Shown here piece by piece: positions 1-10,874 of a stretch of DNA of 64,000 nucleotides (the stretch's first letter is position 1; each line of letters begins with the position of its first letter). The stretch covers positions 82,107 to 146,106 of the forward strand of contig NZ_CAHS01000011.1 of the NCBI RefSeq assembly GCF_001050515.1, read 5' to 3'. The notes under the pieces are model-generated. The model made no database searches. It had not been told where the DNA came from and worked only from the letters and a program-made list of their open reading frames with translations. The position numbers were made by a program, and so were the translations under genes. This DNA is from Erwinia piriflorinigrans CFBP 5888 (GTDB taxonomy: Bacteria > Pseudomonadota > Gammaproteobacteria > Enterobacterales > Enterobacteriaceae).

Positions 1-95
1 TGTCCGTGCAGGCGGCCGCACTTGTGCCCGGCTGGCACATGCGGTAAAAGGTGCGCGGCTTCAAATTGAAATTCTTTAAATAGCGTGGTGGCCAT
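1..95 (-). CDS. queD: QueD, 6-carboxy-5,6,7,8-tetrahydropterin synthase (5' part only)
   Basis: Only the first 31 codons are in the window; the gene continues beyond the left edge. The product converts 7,8-dihydroneopterin triphosphate to 6-carboxytetrahydropterin in queuosine biosynthesis. The visible N-terminus begins [15 protein letters not shown] and continues with [15 protein letters not shown], the family's start with the zinc-binding histidine in the FEAAH segment and the catalytic cysteine in GHKC. The start codon is the ATG whose complement is at 93-95. It is divergent from cysJ, as in E. coli, with a shared 285 bp intergenic region. Confidence 0.9.
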   Translation of the reverse strand, partial: MATTLFKEFQFEAAHLLPHVPAGHKCGRLHG

Positions 96-305
96 GATCC
101 CGGTCTCTGTAAAGGTCTTAAAAAACGTTGCAGGATACCCGAAAACCGCTTTTTTCGCACCCGTTTACGGGATTAAGGTCGTAACAGAAAGCATAACGAA
201 ATGTATATTTTTTAACTAATTGAAAAATATAACAATAATCAATCTGTTTTGTCGCTAATGCTTACCTGAAAAACCGTTTAGTCATTTTGGTTATGAATTA
301 GTACC

Positions 306-323
306 AACCCTTATTTAAGGGTT
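306..323. repeat. Perfect inverted repeat in the queD-cysJ intergenic region
   Basis: The 18 bp read AACCCTTA, a two-base centre, then TAAGGGTT, so both 8-base arms match exactly. It sits just upstream of the probable cysJ -10 element. It could be an operator for a dimeric regulator or a weak hairpin. CysB is the expected activator of cysJIH, but CysB sites are poorly conserved and I cannot assign this palindrome to it. Confidence 0.5.
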
Positions 324-345
324 TTTATCCTTACCTTTACCCTGT

Positions 346-354
346 TGCTATAGA
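346..354 (+). promoter_or_regulatory. Probable extended -10 element of the cysJIH promoter
   Basis: The sequence TGC-TATAGA matches an extended -10 (TGnTATAAT type) and lies 27 bases before the cysJ ATG. No good -35 hexamer is found about 17 bases upstream, which fits an activator-dependent promoter such as the CysB-dependent cysJIH promoter of enterobacteria. The assignment is from sequence pattern only. Confidence 0.4.
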
Positions 355-380
355 TCTTTGACTCTGGAACTTTTGACGCA

Positions 381-2183
381 ATGACGACTCAGGCACCTTT
401 AAACATGCTACCGCTCAATGCGGAGCAGCTCGCCCGCTTACAGGCGGCAACCGGAGATTTTTCACCCACGCAGCTGGCCTGGCTCTCCGGTTATTTCTGG
501 GGCATGGTTAATCAGGCACCGGGTGCCGTCGGCGTCTCCGCACCGGCAGTCAACGACGTGCCGACGGTCACCATCCTTTCCGCATCCCAGACCGGCAATG
601 CCCGCCGACTGGCTGAACAGCTGCGCGACGATCTGCTGGCTGCTAAACTGAACGTCAATCTGGTGAATGCCGGTGACTACAAGTTCAAACAGATCGCACA
701 GGAAAAACTGCTGGTGGTGGTCACTTCCACCCAGGGCGAGGGGGAACCCCCGGAAGAAGCGGTGGCATTGCATAAATTCCTGATGTCAAAGAAAGCGCCA
801 AAAATGGACGCCAGCGCCTTCGCGGTGTTCGGTCTTGGTGATACGTCCTACGAATTCTTCAGCAAGGCCGGTAAAGATTTTGACGGCAGGCTGGCCGAAC
901 TGGGCGCTGAACGCCTGCTGGATCGCGTCGATGCTGACGTCGAGTACGCCACTGACGCGCAGGCCTGGCGTCAACGGTTAAGCGATATCCTGAAAGCGCG
1001 TGTGCCACAGGCGGGTGCGGTACAGGTGACGGCGGCCGTAACGGGAAGCGTCAACGAAATCCACAGCAGTCCCTACAGCAAAGAAGCACCGCTTAGCGCC
1101 AGCCTGGCGGTCAGTCAGAAAATCACCGGGCGCGACTCCGATAAAGATGTGCGCCACATTGAAATTGATCTGGGTGATTCCGGTCTGCGCTATCAGCCTG
1201 GCGATGCGCTGGGGGTGTGGTTTGAAAACGATACTGCGCTGGTACAAGAACTGTTGGAACTGCTGTGGCTTAAAGGCGACGAGCCGGTGACGGTGGATGG
1301 TCATTCCGTACCGCTGGCACAGGCGCTGCAAAAGCACTACGAACTGACGGTGAATACCCCGCAGATCGTCGAAAAGTTTGCCGGGCTGTCACGTAATGAG
1401 GCGTTGATGGCGATGATCGGCGATAAGAGCGCATTGCAGCATTACGCACAGACCACGCCAATCGTTGATATGGCGCGTTACGCGCCGACCGAGCTAAATG
1501 CCGAACAGCTGACGGGGCTGCTACGTCCGCTAACCCCGCGCCTGTACTCTATTGCCTCATCACAGGCGGAAAACGAAAGCGAAGTCCATATTACCGTAGG
1601 CGCAGTGCGCTTCGATATTGAAGGCCGTGCCCGTACGGGGGGCGCTTCCAGCTATCTGGCCGATCGCCTGCATGAAGATGACGAGGTACGCATTTTCATT
1701 GAGCATAACGACAACTTCCGCCTGCCGGCCGATCCGCAGGCACCGGTCATTATGATTGGCCCCGGCACCGGGATTGCGCCGTTCCGCGCCTTTATGCAGC
1801 AGCGTGACAGTGACGGGGCGGGCGGCAAGAACTGGTTGTTCTTTGGCAATCCGCACTTTACCGAAGATTTTCTCTATCAGGTTGAGTGGCAGCGCTATGT
1901 GAAGGATGGCCTGCTGACCCACATTGATTTAGCCTGGTCGCGCGACCAGCAGCATAAGGTCTACGTGCAGGACAAAATTCGCGCCAGAGGTGCGGAGCTG
2001 TGGCGCTGGATTGAAGAGGGCGCACATATTTATGTCTGTGGCGATGCCAACCGCATGGCCAAAGACGTTGAGCAGGCATTACTGGAAGTGGTAGCCGAAT
2101 TTGGTGCAATGGACATCGAAGCGGCAGATGAATTTTTAAGCGAGCTGCGCATTGAGCGCCGTTATCAGCGAGATGTGTACTAA
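381..2183 (+). CDS. cysJ: Sulfite reductase [NADPH] flavoprotein alpha subunit
   Basis: CysJ passes electrons from NADPH through FAD and FMN to the hemoprotein CysI, which reduces sulfite to sulfide in the cytoplasm. The 600 aa product has the usual length and layout: an N-terminal flavodoxin-like FMN domain from about residue 62 ([38 protein letters not shown]), an FAD domain around RLYSIAS near 390, and an NADPH domain with [15 protein letters not shown] near 457 and a C-terminal ERRYQRDVY. It is first in the cysJIH operon, and its stop overlaps the cysI start by one base (TAATG), so the two are translationally coupled. Confidence 0.97.
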   Translation: MTTQAPLNMLPLNAEQLARLQAATGDFSPTQLAWLSGYFWGMVNQAPGAVGVSAPAVNDVPTVTILSASQTGNARRLAEQLRDDLLAAKLNVNLVNAGDYKFKQIAQEKLLVVVTSTQGEGEPPEEAVALHKFLMSKKAPKMDASAFAVFGLGDTSYEFFSKAGKDFDGRLAELGAERLLDRVDADVEYATDAQAWRQRLSDILKARVPQAGAVQVTAAVTGSVNEIHSSPYSKEAPLSASLAVSQKITGRDSDKDVRHIEIDLGDSGLRYQPGDALGVWFENDTALVQELLELLWLKGDEPVTVDGHSVPLAQALQKHYELTVNTPQIVEKFAGLSRNEALMAMIGDKSALQHYAQTTPIVDMARYAPTELNAEQLTGLLRPLTPRLYSIASSQAENESEVHITVGAVRFDIEGRARTGGASSYLADRLHEDDEVRIFIEHNDNFRLPADPQAPVIMIGPGTGIAPFRAFMQQRDSDGAGGKNWLFFGNPHFTEDFLYQVEWQRYVKDGLLTHIDLAWSRDQQHKVYVQDKIRARGAELWRWIEEGAHIYVCGDANRMAKDVEQALLEVVAEFGAMDIEAADEFLSELRIERRYQRDVY

Positions 2184-3898
2184 TGAGCGATGAAAAATAT
2201 CCTGGGCCGCTGGTGGTTGAAGGTAAACTGGTCGACGCCGAACGCCTGAAGAAACAGAGCAACTACCTGCGCGGTGGTATTGCTGAAGACCTGCACGACG
2301 GGCTGACCGGTGGCTTTAACGGCGATAACTTCCTGCTGATCCGCTTTCACGGCATGTACCAGCAGGACGATCGCGATATCCGCGCCGAGCGTGCCGAACA
2401 GAAGCTGGATGCGCGTCATGCCATGATGCTGCGCTGTCGCCTGCCGGGCGGGATCATAACGCCAAAACAGTGGCTGGCTATCGATAAATTCGCCAGCAAT
2501 AACACCATCTACGGCAGTATCCGTCTGACCAACCGTCAGACGTTCCAGTTCCACGGCATCCTGAAGGGCAACGTCAAACCGGCTCATCAGATGCTACACG
2601 AAGTCGGGCTGGACGCGCTGGCCACCGCGAACGACGTTAACCGCAACGTGCTGTGCAGCTCGAACCCGATTGAATCCGAACTGCACCAGGAAGCGTACGA
2701 ATGGGCGAAGAAGCTCTCCGAGCATCTGCTGCCGCGCACCCGCGCCTACGCGGAGATCTGGCTTGACCAGGAAAAAGTCGCCACCACCGATGAAGAGCCG
2801 ATCCTCGGTGAAACCTATCTGCCGCGTAAGTTCAAAACCACGGTGGTGGTTCCGCCGCACAATGACGTTGACCTGCACGCCAATGACATGAACTTTATCG
2901 CCATTGCCGAACACGGCAAGCTGGTTGGTTTTAACCTGCTGGTTGGCGGCGGTCTCTCTATCGATCACGGTAATAAGGCAACCTATGCCCGTACCGCCAG
3001 CGAGTTTGGCTATCTGCCGCTGAGTAAGATCCTCGACGTAGCTGAAGCGGTCGTGACCACCCAGCGTGACTGGGGCAACCGTACCGACCGCAAAAACGCC
3101 AAAACCAAATATACCCTGGAGCGCGTAGGGCCGGATGTCTTCAAGGCTGAAGTAGAACGCCGTGCCGGTATCGCCTTTGAGCCGATCCGACCGTATGAAT
3201 TTACCACCCGTGGCGATCGTTTTGGCTGGGTGAAGGGCATCGATCATAAGTGGCATCTGACGCTGTTTATCGAAAATGGCCGCCTGCTGGATTACCCCGA
3301 CCGCCCGCTGAAAACCGGTCTGGCCGAAATTGCCAACATTCACCAGGGTGACTTCCGCTTAACCGCTAATCAGAACCTGATTGTCGCCGGGGTGCCGGAG
3401 TCGGAAAAAGAGAACATTGAGCAGCTGGCGCTGTCACACGGTCTGATGGAAAACGTTAGCCACCAGCGTGAAAACTCAATGGCCTGCGTGGCATTCCCTA
3501 CCTGCCCGCTGGCAATGGCGGAAGCAGAGCGTTTTCTGCCGCAGTTCGTCACCCGTGTGGAAGCGATCATGACCGCGCACGGCGTGGGCGATGAGCATAT
3601 CGTTCTGCGCGTCACCGGCTGCCCTAACGGCTGCGGTCGTGCGCTGCTGGCAGAAATCGGCCTGGTGGGTAAAGCGCCGGGGCGTTATAACCTGCACCTC
3701 GGCGGGAATCGCATCGGCACGCGCATTCCGCGCATGTATCAGGAAAACATTAACGAAGAGCAAATTCTGGCTACCCTTGATGACCTGATTGGCCGCTGGT
3801 CACAAGAGCGTGATGCAGACGAAGGCTTCGGTGATTTCACCATCCGTGCCGGAGTGGTAAAACCGGTACTCGATCCGGCCCGTGATTTCTGGCAATGA
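2183..3898 (+). CDS. cysI: Sulfite reductase [NADPH] hemoprotein beta subunit
   Basis: CysI reduces sulfite to sulfide by six electrons at a siroheme coupled to a [4Fe-4S] cluster. The 571 aa protein has the two duplicated ferredoxin-like/siroheme modules. Cluster and siroheme cysteines lie in [17 protein letters not shown] near residue 433 and in [15 protein letters not shown] near 475. Siroheme-contact segments such as [13 protein letters not shown] (about 115) and [13 protein letters not shown] (about 393) are also present. It starts at the ATG overlapping the cysJ stop and ends 12 bp before cysH. Siroheme is supplied by CysG, encoded about 2.5 kb downstream of the cysJIH block. Confidence 0.97.
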   Translation: MSDEKYPGPLVVEGKLVDAERLKKQSNYLRGGIAEDLHDGLTGGFNGDNFLLIRFHGMYQQDDRDIRAERAEQKLDARHAMMLRCRLPGGIITPKQWLAIDKFASNNTIYGSIRLTNRQTFQFHGILKGNVKPAHQMLHEVGLDALATANDVNRNVLCSSNPIESELHQEAYEWAKKLSEHLLPRTRAYAEIWLDQEKVATTDEEPILGETYLPRKFKTTVVVPPHNDVDLHANDMNFIAIAEHGKLVGFNLLVGGGLSIDHGNKATYARTASEFGYLPLSKILDVAEAVVTTQRDWGNRTDRKNAKTKYTLERVGPDVFKAEVERRAGIAFEPIRPYEFTTRGDRFGWVKGIDHKWHLTLFIENGRLLDYPDRPLKTGLAEIANIHQGDFRLTANQNLIVAGVPESEKENIEQLALSHGLMENVSHQRENSMACVAFPTCPLAMAEAERFLPQFVTRVEAIMTAHGVGDEHIVLRVTGCPNGCGRALLAEIGLVGKAPGRYNLHLGGNRIGTRIPRMYQENINEEQILATLDDLIGRWSQERDADEGFGDFTIRAGVVKPVLDPARDFWQ

Positions 3899-3910
3899 TG
3901 GAGGCATAAC

Positions 3911-4642
3911 ATGGCGCTTCTCGATCTCTCTGAACTGAATGAACTCCCTAAGGTCGAGCGCGTGATGGCGCTCGCCGAAACGAATAATATGCTGGATACA
4001 CTTTCCGCCGAGGATCGGGTTATCTGGGGGCTGGAGAATCTGCCAGGTCAGGCGGTATTGACCTCCAGCTTTGGTATTCAGGCGGCGGTGAGCCTGCATC
4101 TGGTGACGCGTCAGAAAGCCGATATCCCGGTGATCCTCACCGACACCGGATACCTGTTCCCGGAAACTTACCAGTTTATTGATCAACTGACGGAAAAGCT
4201 CGATCTTAACCTACAGGTGTTCCGCGCTGCACAAAGTCCGGCGTGGCAGGAAGCTCGCTACGGCAAGCTATGGGAGCAGGGCGTGGAAGGCATTGAGCGC
4301 TACAACCAGATCAATAAGGTGGAACCGATGAACCGTGCGCTGGAAACGTTGCAGGGTCAGACGTGGTTTGCCGGACTGCGCCGCGATCAGTCCGGCAGCC
4401 GCGCCCATCTTCCGGTGCTGGCTGTCAAAAAAGGCATTTTCAAACTGCTGCCGATTATTGACTGGGATAACCGTCAGGTTTACCAGTATTTGCAACAGCA
4501 TGGTTTGAGCTACCATCCGCTGTGGGAGCAGGGCTATCTGTCGGTCGGCGATACTCACACCACGCGTAAATGGGAGCCGGGTATGGCGGAAGAAGAAACC
4601 CGCTTCTTCGGCCTCAAGCGCGAATGCGGCCTGCACGAATAG
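3911..4642 (+). CDS. cysH: Phosphoadenosine phosphosulfate (PAPS) reductase
   Basis: CysH reduces PAPS to sulfite and adenosine 3',5'-bisphosphate using thioredoxin. The 243 aa protein carries the PP-loop-like segment [15 protein letters not shown] near residue 57 and the C-terminal catalytic motif KRECGLHE. It lacks the two extra CC pairs that bind an iron-sulfur cluster in APS reductases, so PAPS is the substrate, consistent with cysC in this window. A clear ribosome-binding sequence (GGAGG) precedes the ATG. It is the last gene of cysJIH. Confidence 0.96.
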   Translation: MALLDLSELNELPKVERVMALAETNNMLDTLSAEDRVIWGLENLPGQAVLTSSFGIQAAVSLHLVTRQKADIPVILTDTGYLFPETYQFIDQLTEKLDLNLQVFRAAQSPAWQEARYGKLWEQGVEGIERYNQINKVEPMNRALETLQGQTWFAGLRRDQSGSRAHLPVLAVKKGIFKLLPIIDWDNRQVYQYLQQHGLSYHPLWEQGYLSVGDTHTTRKWEPGMAEEETRFFGLKRECGLHE

Positions 4643-4947
4643 TGCTGATATTGTAGCGGGCTCCCAACCGGGGTTCGCTGCGCTGACTGTTTCCATCTCC
4701 CTTTTTGTATACGTCACTCCTCTCCCTGTTTCCCTCCCGCTTGTGAATATCTCGCCGAATGATGTTGCGATCGCGCCAGAGTAAAGATTAATTTTAGTTA
4801 AGTTATAACCTTGAAATTTAGGCGTGTTAATTAAAATAGTCTATGAAAATGACAGTTTCATTAATATTCTCTCAAGCCATTGTTTAATTTTTGTTATGAA
4901 TAAATACTTGTGTTGAGACGTTACGATCTTGCACAAGGAGATAAAAA
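4643..4947. other. Intergenic region after cysH
   Basis: These 305 bp between cysH and the downstream acyltransferase hold no convincing gene. An imperfect GC-rich inverted repeat lies about 4656-4682 (AGCGGGCTCCC against GGGGTTCGCT) just after the cysH stop and may act as a terminator, but there is no clean T-run. From about 4790 the sequence becomes A/T-rich, as expected for the promoter of the next gene, which has a good AAGGAG ribosome-binding site at 4936-4941. Confidence 0.4.
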
Positions 4948-5781
4948 ATGAAATCTCATGTTTCTGGTAAGACTTGGCACACAAAGCGTTCACTCCACTT
5001 TGCCAGGCAGAAAATGCCGCCAGATATCAGTATTGAACCGGTGAGTACCCTGCATGATTTTTGTTGCGCCATGCGCAAGTTGCATACGGAGTATGTTCGT
5101 CTTGGGATACTTAAACGTCAGCAGGGCGATATGCTGTTCTCGCCGTGGCTTTTACACCAGGGCAGCCGTCTGCTGGTGGCGAAAAAAGGAGATGAAGTAG
5201 TGGGAAGTATTTCTCTGATCCCACAGGCTGGGTTGGGGATGCCGGCCGAGGCGGTATTCGGTGATGCAATCCGTCAACAGGGTAGCGCACCGCAGCGCAC
5301 CGCAGAGATTGGTTCATTGTGTATTGACGAGCGCTATCGCGGTACTGGATTGCTGCGTGGGCTGTATGCAACCGCCATCCTCTATGCGGCTTTCTGGCAG
5401 AATATCGACACCATTTTTATTCAAATTGACAGTCGTAAGGCGCGTTTCTACCGTGAAATGTTGTTCTTCAAGTCGGTTGTCAGTAGTCGCCCACATCCTG
5501 GCTATCAAAATTTGAGCGCTGCATTAATGCGGGTAGATATCAAATCTGCGCTGGTGCAAATACGTTCCAGCCTGGACTCGCAGCGGCGTATGACGCTAAA
5601 GCAGGTGATGGCGTCCCTGCACATCGACAATCTCTATCAGCAGCTGCATGTCAGCCTGGCGCGGAAACAACGATTTCATTGGAACACGCGATGTGTCCAT
5701 GATTATTGTCAGCGCTGTGGCGTCGACACCGAGCGCTGCGACGAGCGCTTGCGTCAGGTTTTGCAGCAGTCATGGGGTTAG
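4948..5781 (+). CDS. GNAT-fold N-acyltransferase, FeeM/autoinducer-synthase-like
   Basis: The 277 aa protein has an acetyltransferase core: EIGSLCIDERYRGTGLLRGLY at about residues 119-139 is GNAT motif A (acyl-CoA or acyl-ACP pyrophosphate loop), followed by a hydrophobic helix and IFIQIDSRKARFYREMLFF, resembling motif B. The length and the E-x-G-S-L-x-(V/I)-D-x-x-Y-R-G pattern resemble N-acyl amino acid synthases of the FeeM type, which share a fold with acyl-homoserine lactone synthases. The substrate is unknown. The C-terminal 80 residues contain RCVHDYCQRCGVDTERCDERL with four cysteines, possibly a metal site. It has its own A/T-rich promoter region and a strong AAGGAG site, and it is not coupled to the cys genes. 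An ordinary N-acetyltransferase is the alternative. Confidence 0.6.
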   Translation: MKSHVSGKTWHTKRSLHFARQKMPPDISIEPVSTLHDFCCAMRKLHTEYVRLGILKRQQGDMLFSPWLLHQGSRLLVAKKGDEVVGSISLIPQAGLGMPAEAVFGDAIRQQGSAPQRTAEIGSLCIDERYRGTGLLRGLYATAILYAAFWQNIDTIFIQIDSRKARFYREMLFFKSVVSSRPHPGYQNLSAALMRVDIKSALVQIRSSLDSQRRMTLKQVMASLHIDNLYQQLHVSLARKQRFHWNTRCVHDYCQRCGVDTERCDERLRQVLQQSWG

Positions 5782-5809
5782 CTCCGGAAAATAGGGAGCT
5801 CTGTCCCTT

Positions 5810-6094
5810 CTAGACGCCGACTAACGCGGAAAACTCAGCCGCAGCACGGGTGATATTGACTTTGGTCACCTCATACTGCGCCACCGCCTGAAACGGGTCC
5901 TCTGCCAGAATGGCATCCAGCCGGGGACGATCCATCTCTTTCACCATAATCATGCCGCCCGTGCGCGGGTCTTTACGCCCGGCGCTGATAAAGTCTCCGC
6001 TGGCAAAATAGCGGTTAAGCCATTCGATATGCGGTTCCAGCAGGCGGTTAACTTCTTCCATTGGGTGGGTATAGCTAAGAAAAACAAGATACAT
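5810..6094 (-). CDS. YciI-like (YCII domain) protein
   Basis: The 94 aa protein matches the small alpha+beta YCII fold. It begins MYLVFLSYTHP, a short edge strand, and has the typical RLLEPHIEWLNRYFASGDFISAGRKDPRTGG region with the conserved histidine at H22 and the DPF motif (AEDPF) near residue 65. Family members are small dimeric enzymes or binding proteins of mostly unknown substrate. It is convergent with the acyltransferase gene, leaving 28 bp between them, so the two are separate transcription units. Confidence 0.75.
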   Translation of the reverse strand: MYLVFLSYTHPMEEVNRLLEPHIEWLNRYFASGDFISAGRKDPRTGGMIMVKEMDRPRLDAILAEDPFQAVAQYEVTKVNITRAAAEFSALVGV

Positions 6095-6408
6095 AACGAC
6101 TCCAGATGTTAAAAGAGAGCAGACAGTATTGAATAACCTTACAGATCAAGCGCTCCGGAAGGAAGGAAACAGGGTGTTATCTGCTGCCCATCAGGAAAAA
6201 TTTTCAATTAGCCACGTTGGCCACAGGTCGATATGCCAGTCGGTTCATCAGTTAAACGCCAGAAATATCATTTGTTAAGCACAATTTGTTCGTAGCTTTA
6301 CCACGACGTTATTCCATTCGGTAACTACTCATTCCAATTAGTAATTTCATAACCCTTCAGCCAGACACGTATAGTCCCTTTCAAGCTTATGTGATTAAGA
6401 AGGTTCGC
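6095..6408. promoter_or_regulatory. Divergent upstream region of cysG-cysDNC and the YciI-like gene
   Basis: These 314 bp hold no gene. The part from about 6285 to 6360 is A/T-rich and has repeated TTCCATT/CATTCC-like and TAAC elements (for example TTATTCCATTCGGTAAC), the kind of poorly conserved sequence seen at CysB-activated promoters. I infer that the cysG-cysDNC promoter lies here and is probably under CysB. No -10/-35 pair can be set with confidence. Confidence 0.35.
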
Positions 6409-7824
6409 GTGGATTATCTCCCTCTTTTTGCTGATATCAGACACAAGCCGGTGCTGGTGGTGGGCGGCGGCGATGTGGCTGCACGCAAAATCGAACTACT
6501 GCGCCGGGCTGGAGCACGGGTACAGATCGTTTCACGCGAGCTGTGCGAAGAGCTTGCCGTTCTTGCCGAGAGTCACAGCGTGGAATGGCTGGCCACCGCC
6601 TACCAGCCAGAACAGCTCGAACGGGTATTCCTGGTGATTGCTGCCACCGATAATGCGGAACTCAACGGGCAGGTTTATCAGGATGCCACCGCTCGCCATC
6701 TGCTGGCTAACGTGGTGGATGACCAGCCGAAATGCTCATTTATCTTCCCTTCCATCGTCGACCGTTCTCCACTGGTGGTAGCGATTTCTTCCAGCGGCAC
6801 CGCGCCGGTGCTGGCGCGTCTGCTGCGTGAAAAACTGGAGGCGTTGCTGCCTGCTAATCTCGGCCAGATGGCGCAGATCGCCGGGCAGTGGCGCGACAAG
6901 GTTAAAGCACGCTTCTCAATGATGTCCGATCGCCGCCGCTTCTGGGACAAAGCCTTTAACGGGCTGTTCGCCAGCCAGGTGGCCTCGGGCAATGTGGATG
7001 GAGCCAAACGCACGCTCGACAGCCAGTTAACCGATGTGGAAACGCCCCAGGGAGAAATCATCCTGGTCGGTGCTGGCCCTGGGGACAGCGGGCTGCTGAC
7101 TCTGCGCGGATTACAGGTGATGCAGCTGGCGGATGTGGTGCTGTATGACTATCTGGTCAGTGACGAGATCCTTGATCTGGTGCGGCGCGATGCCGACCGT
7201 ATCTGCGTCGGCAAACGTGCTAACGCTCACAGCGTGCCGCAGGGAGAGATCAACCGCATGCTGGTGGAGCTGGCGCAGCAGGGTAAGCGCGTGGTGCGGC
7301 TGAAGGGCGGCGATCCGTTTATCTTTGGCCGTGGCGGTGAAGAGCTACAGGCGGCTGCGGCTGCGGGCATCCCGTTCCAGGTGGTGCCCGGTGTCACGGC
7401 GGCTGCCGGTGCCACCGCCTACGCCGGTATTCCGCTCACCCATCGCGACTATGCCCAGAGCGTACTCTTCGTCACCGGGCAGTGCCGTACCGACGGTAAT
7501 GGTACCGACTGGCCTTCGCTGGCGCGTGCGCGACAGACGCTGGCGATTTATATGGGGGCTATGGCTGCGGGGGACATCGCCGATCAGTTAATGACCCACG
7601 GGCGCGATCCGGCAACGCCGGTGGCGGTGATCGGGCGCGGCACTCGTCAGGATCAACAGGTACTGACCGGCACGCTCGAACAGCTGGGAGAACTGGCACA
7701 AAATGCCCCAACCCCAGCGCTGTTGGTGATTGGCGAAGTGGTCAATCTGCATCAGCAGCTGGCGTGGTATCAACATTCAGCGCAGCAGGACGGACGACAG
7801 TCCCCCGTTGTGAATTTGGCTTGA
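6409..7824 (+). CDS. cysG: Siroheme synthase (trifunctional)
   Basis: CysG makes siroheme, the cofactor of CysI, from uroporphyrinogen III. The N-terminal half is the precorrin-2 dehydrogenase/sirohydrochlorin ferrochelatase ([17 protein letters not shown] near residue 15). The C-terminal half is the SAM-dependent uroporphyrinogen-III methyltransferase ([17 protein letters not shown] near 219; [18 protein letters not shown] near 295). I start it at GTG 6409, giving [14 protein letters not shown], because this matches the family N-terminus and has AAGAAGG five bases upstream; a GTG at 6391 would add six residues. The product is 471 aa. It leads a cysG-cysD-cysN-cysC block with a 9 bp gap to cysD. 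Confidence 0.95.
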   Translation: MDYLPLFADIRHKPVLVVGGGDVAARKIELLRRAGARVQIVSRELCEELAVLAESHSVEWLATAYQPEQLERVFLVIAATDNAELNGQVYQDATARHLLANVVDDQPKCSFIFPSIVDRSPLVVAISSSGTAPVLARLLREKLEALLPANLGQMAQIAGQWRDKVKARFSMMSDRRRFWDKAFNGLFASQVASGNVDGAKRTLDSQLTDVETPQGEIILVGAGPGDSGLLTLRGLQVMQLADVVLYDYLVSDEILDLVRRDADRICVGKRANAHSVPQGEINRMLVELAQQGKRVVRLKGGDPFIFGRGGEELQAAAAAGIPFQVVPGVTAAAGATAYAGIPLTHRDYAQSVLFVTGQCRTDGNGTDWPSLARARQTLAIYMGAMAAGDIADQLMTHGRDPATPVAVIGRGTRQDQQVLTGTLEQLGELAQNAPTPALLVIGEVVNLHQQLAWYQHSAQQDGRQSPVVNLA

Positions 7825-7833
7825 GGAAAAATT

Positions 7834-8742
7834 ATGGATCAACAACGACTCACTCACCTGCGTCAGCTGGAGGCGGAAAGTATCCATATTATCCGCGAAG
7901 TGGCGGCAGAGTTCGCCAATCCGGTGATGATGTACTCCATTGGCAAAGATTCATCGGTGATGCTGCACCTGGCGCGTAAAGCCTTCTATCCGGGCACGCT
8001 GCCTTTCCCACTGCTGCATGTTGATACCGGCTGGAAATTCCGCGAAATGTATGAATTCCGCGACCGCATGGTCAAGAACATTGGCGCAGAACTGCTGGTC
8101 CACCGTAACCCGGAGGGTCTGGCTATGGGGATTAACCCCTTTGTGCATGGCAGTTCCAAACACACCGACATCATGAAAACCGAGGGGCTGAAGCAGGCGC
8201 TGGATAAGTATGGTTTTGATGCCGCCTTCGGCGGCGCACGCCGCGACGAAGAAAAATCCCGTGCCAAAGAGCGTATCTACTCTTTCCGCGATCGCTTCCA
8301 CCGCTGGGACCCGAAAAACCAGCGTCCGGAGCTGTGGCACAACTACAACGGCCAGGTTAACAAAGGCGAAAGCATCCGCGTATTCCCGCTCTCCAACTGG
8401 ACCGAGCTGGATATCTGGCAGTACATTTTCCTTGAAAATATCGAGATCGTGCCGCTGTACCTGGCCGCACCGCGCCCGGTGCTGGAGCGTGACGGCATGC
8501 TGATGATGATTGATGATGACCGTATCGATCTGCAGCCTGGCGAAGTGATTGAACAACGCATGGTGCGCTTCCGCACCCTCGGCTGCTGGCCGCTCACCGG
8601 TGCGGTGGAGTCGGAAGCACAAACGCTGCCCGGCATTATCGAAGAGATGCTGGTCTCAACCACCAGCGAGCGCCAGGGGCGAATGATAGACCGCGATCAG
8701 GCCGGCTCGATGGAGCTGAAGAAACGCCAGGGTTATTTCTAA
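7834..8742 (+). CDS. cysD: Sulfate adenylyltransferase small subunit
   Basis: CysD is the catalytic ATP sulfurylase subunit; with the GTPase CysN it makes APS from ATP and sulfate. The 302 aa protein has the PP-loop motif [18 protein letters not shown] near residue 31 and the [16 protein letters not shown] segment near 130, both typical. A GAGGAAAA sequence precedes the ATG. It is spaced 9 bp from cysG and 9 bp from cysN, so it is in one operon with them. Confidence 0.97.
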   Translation: MDQQRLTHLRQLEAESIHIIREVAAEFANPVMMYSIGKDSSVMLHLARKAFYPGTLPFPLLHVDTGWKFREMYEFRDRMVKNIGAELLVHRNPEGLAMGINPFVHGSSKHTDIMKTEGLKQALDKYGFDAAFGGARRDEEKSRAKERIYSFRDRFHRWDPKNQRPELWHNYNGQVNKGESIRVFPLSNWTELDIWQYIFLENIEIVPLYLAAPRPVLERDGMLMMIDDDRIDLQPGEVIEQRMVRFRTLGCWPLTGAVESEAQTLPGIIEEMLVSTTSERQGRMIDRDQAGSMELKKRQGYF

Positions 8743-8751
8743 GGAGCCGCC

Positions 8752-10182
8752 ATGAACAACATTATTGCACAACAGATTGCCGATCAGGGCGGGGTGGAAG
8801 CCTGGCTGCACGCCCAGCAAAATAAAAGCCTGCTGCGTTTTCTCACCTGCGGCAGCGTCGACGACGGTAAAAGCACCCTGATTGGCCGCCTGCTGCACGA
8901 TACGCGCCAGATTTATGAAGACCAGCTCTCTTCGCTGCATAACGATAGTAAACGCCACGGGACTCAGGGAGAAAAACTGGATCTGGCGCTGCTGGTCGAC
9001 GGCTTACAGGCCGAGCGCGAACAGGGCATTACCATTGACGTGGCCTATCGCTACTTCTCTACAGAAAAACGCAAATTTATTATTGCCGATACTCCCGGCC
9101 ACGAGCAGTACACGCGCAATATGGCCACCGGGGCGTCAACCTGCGATCTGGCGATCCTGCTGATCGATGCACGTAAAGGCGTGCTCGATCAAACCCGCCG
9201 TCACAGCTTTATCTCGACGCTGCTGGGCATTAAACACTTGGTGGTGGCTGTCAACAAAATGGATCTGGTGGACTACAGCCAGGCAACCTTTGAACAGATC
9301 AAACAGGATTATCTCGATTTTGCTACGCAGCTGCCGGGCAATCTGGATATTCGTTTCGTGCCGCTGTCGGCGCTGGAAGGCGAAAACGTGGCCGCACCGA
9401 GCGAACAGATGGGCTGGTACAGCGGCCCGACGCTGCTTGACGTGCTGGAAACCGTCGAAGTGCAGCGCGTTGTTGAGCAGCAGCCGATGCGTTTCCCGGT
9501 ACAGTACGTTAACCGCCCCAACCTGGATTTTCGTGGCTACGCGGGGACCCTGGCATCCGGCAGCGTGCAGGTCGGACAACGGGTGAAAGTGCTGCCTTCT
9601 GGCGTTGAGTCGAGCATTGCACGCATCGTTACCTTTGACGGCGATCTGCAACAGGCTGCCGCCGGGGAAGCGATCACCCTGGTGCTGAAAGATGAGATTG
9701 ATATCAGCCGTGGCGACCTGCTGGTGGATGCCAGTTCGGAACTGACTCCTGTTCGTGCCGCTACGGTTGACGTGGTATGGATGGCCGAGCAACCGCTGGT
9801 GCCCGGGCAGAGTTTTGATGTGAAAATCGCCGGTAAGAAAACCCGTGCGCGTGTTGAGAACATTCAGCATCAGGTTGAAATCAATCATTTGACGCAGCAT
9901 TCCAGCGCGGAACTGCCGCTGAACGGCATCGGTTTGGTTGATATCATTTTTGATGAACCTATGGTTCTTGACAGCTATCAGCAGAACCCGGTCACCGGCG
10001 GCATGATCTTTATCGATCGCCTGAGTAACGTCACGGTGGGAGCCGGAATGATCCGTCAGCCGCTGGCAGAAGAGACCTCAGCCGGTAGCGCGAACTTCAG
10101 TGCTTTTGAGCTGGAGCTGAATGCGCTGGTTCGCCGTCATTTCCCGCACTGGAATGCACGCGATCTGTTGGGCGGAAAATAA
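8752..10182 (+). CDS. cysN: Sulfate adenylyltransferase subunit 1 (GTPase)
   Basis: CysN hydrolyses GTP to drive APS formation by CysD. The 476 aa protein is an EF-Tu-like GTPase with the P-loop [15 protein letters not shown] near residue 35, the switch region [15 protein letters not shown] near 109, and NKMDLVD near 169, followed by the beta-barrel domains. There is no fused APS kinase domain; the kinase is the separate next gene. AAGGAGCC precedes the ATG. It ends one base before cysC starts. Confidence 0.97.
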   Translation: MNNIIAQQIADQGGVEAWLHAQQNKSLLRFLTCGSVDDGKSTLIGRLLHDTRQIYEDQLSSLHNDSKRHGTQGEKLDLALLVDGLQAEREQGITIDVAYRYFSTEKRKFIIADTPGHEQYTRNMATGASTCDLAILLIDARKGVLDQTRRHSFISTLLGIKHLVVAVNKMDLVDYSQATFEQIKQDYLDFATQLPGNLDIRFVPLSALEGENVAAPSEQMGWYSGPTLLDVLETVEVQRVVEQQPMRFPVQYVNRPNLDFRGYAGTLASGSVQVGQRVKVLPSGVESSIARIVTFDGDLQQAAAGEAITLVLKDEIDISRGDLLVDASSELTPVRAATVDVVWMAEQPLVPGQSFDVKIAGKKTRARVENIQHQVEINHLTQHSSAELPLNGIGLVDIIFDEPMVLDSYQQNPVTGGMIFIDRLSNVTVGAGMIRQPLAEETSAGSANFSAFELELNALVRRHFPHWNARDLLGGK

Positions 10183-10183
10183 T

Positions 10184-10789
10184 ATGGCGCAACATGATGA
10201 GAACGTGGTGTGGCATGCGCATCCGGTAACGCGGGAGGCGCGTGAGCAGCGGCATGGTCATCAGGGCGCGGTATTGTGGTTTACCGGGCTGTCGGGGTCC
10301 GGTAAGTCCACCGTTGCCGGGGCGCTGGAGCAGGCGCTGCATCAGCTTGGCGTCAGCAGTTATCTGTTGGATGGTGATAACGTGCGTCACGGCCTGTGCC
10401 GTGATCTCGGCTTCAGTGATGACGATCGTAAAGAGAATATCCGCCGGGTGGGTGAAGTGGCACGGCTGATGGTGGATGCCGGGCTGGTGGTGCTCACCGC
10501 GTTTATCTCCCCCCATCGTGCTGAACGTCAGATGGTGCGCGATATGCTGGGAGAGGGGCGCTTTATCGAGGTGTTCGTTGATACGCCGCTGGCCACTTGT
10601 GAAGCACGTGACCCGAAGGGGCTGTACAAGAAGGCGCGGGCGGGAGAACTGCGCAACTTCACCGGTATTGATGCGGAATACCAGGCCCCTTTGCATGCCG
10701 ATATCCATCTTGATGGCGAACAATTAGTAACACATTTGACCCGTCAAATATTAGATCTGTTGCGTCAGCAAGATATCATCAAACCCTGA
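10184..10789 (+). CDS. cysC: Adenylyl-sulfate (APS) kinase
   Basis: CysC phosphorylates APS at the 3' position to PAPS, the substrate of CysH. From ATG 10184 the product is 201 aa. The P-loop [14 protein letters not shown] is near residue 36, [16 protein letters not shown] near 64, and the lid segment around [13 protein letters not shown] near 146. I chose ATG 10184, one base after the cysN stop, because upstream in-frame codons lie inside cysN. It is the last clear sulfate-activation gene of the block. Confidence 0.95.
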   Translation: MAQHDENVVWHAHPVTREAREQRHGHQGAVLWFTGLSGSGKSTVAGALEQALHQLGVSSYLLDGDNVRHGLCRDLGFSDDDRKENIRRVGEVARLMVDAGLVVLTAFISPHRAERQMVRDMLGEGRFIEVFVDTPLATCEARDPKGLYKKARAGELRNFTGIDAEYQAPLHADIHLDGEQLVTHLTRQILDLLRQQDIIKP

Positions 10790-10874
10790 GGTGATTTTGG
10801 CTAACGTCCATCAAAGGGCGATGTGCAGGCAGGGTGATGTGATCGTTCCCTGCCTGAGTTTCAACGGGATATCT

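Noticed and set aside
7825..10182. Possible CRISPR locus near the cys genes, as in E. coli
   Set aside because: In E. coli iap and CRISPR lie between cysD and cysH. Here the equivalent DNA (4643-7833) has no direct repeats and no cas genes.
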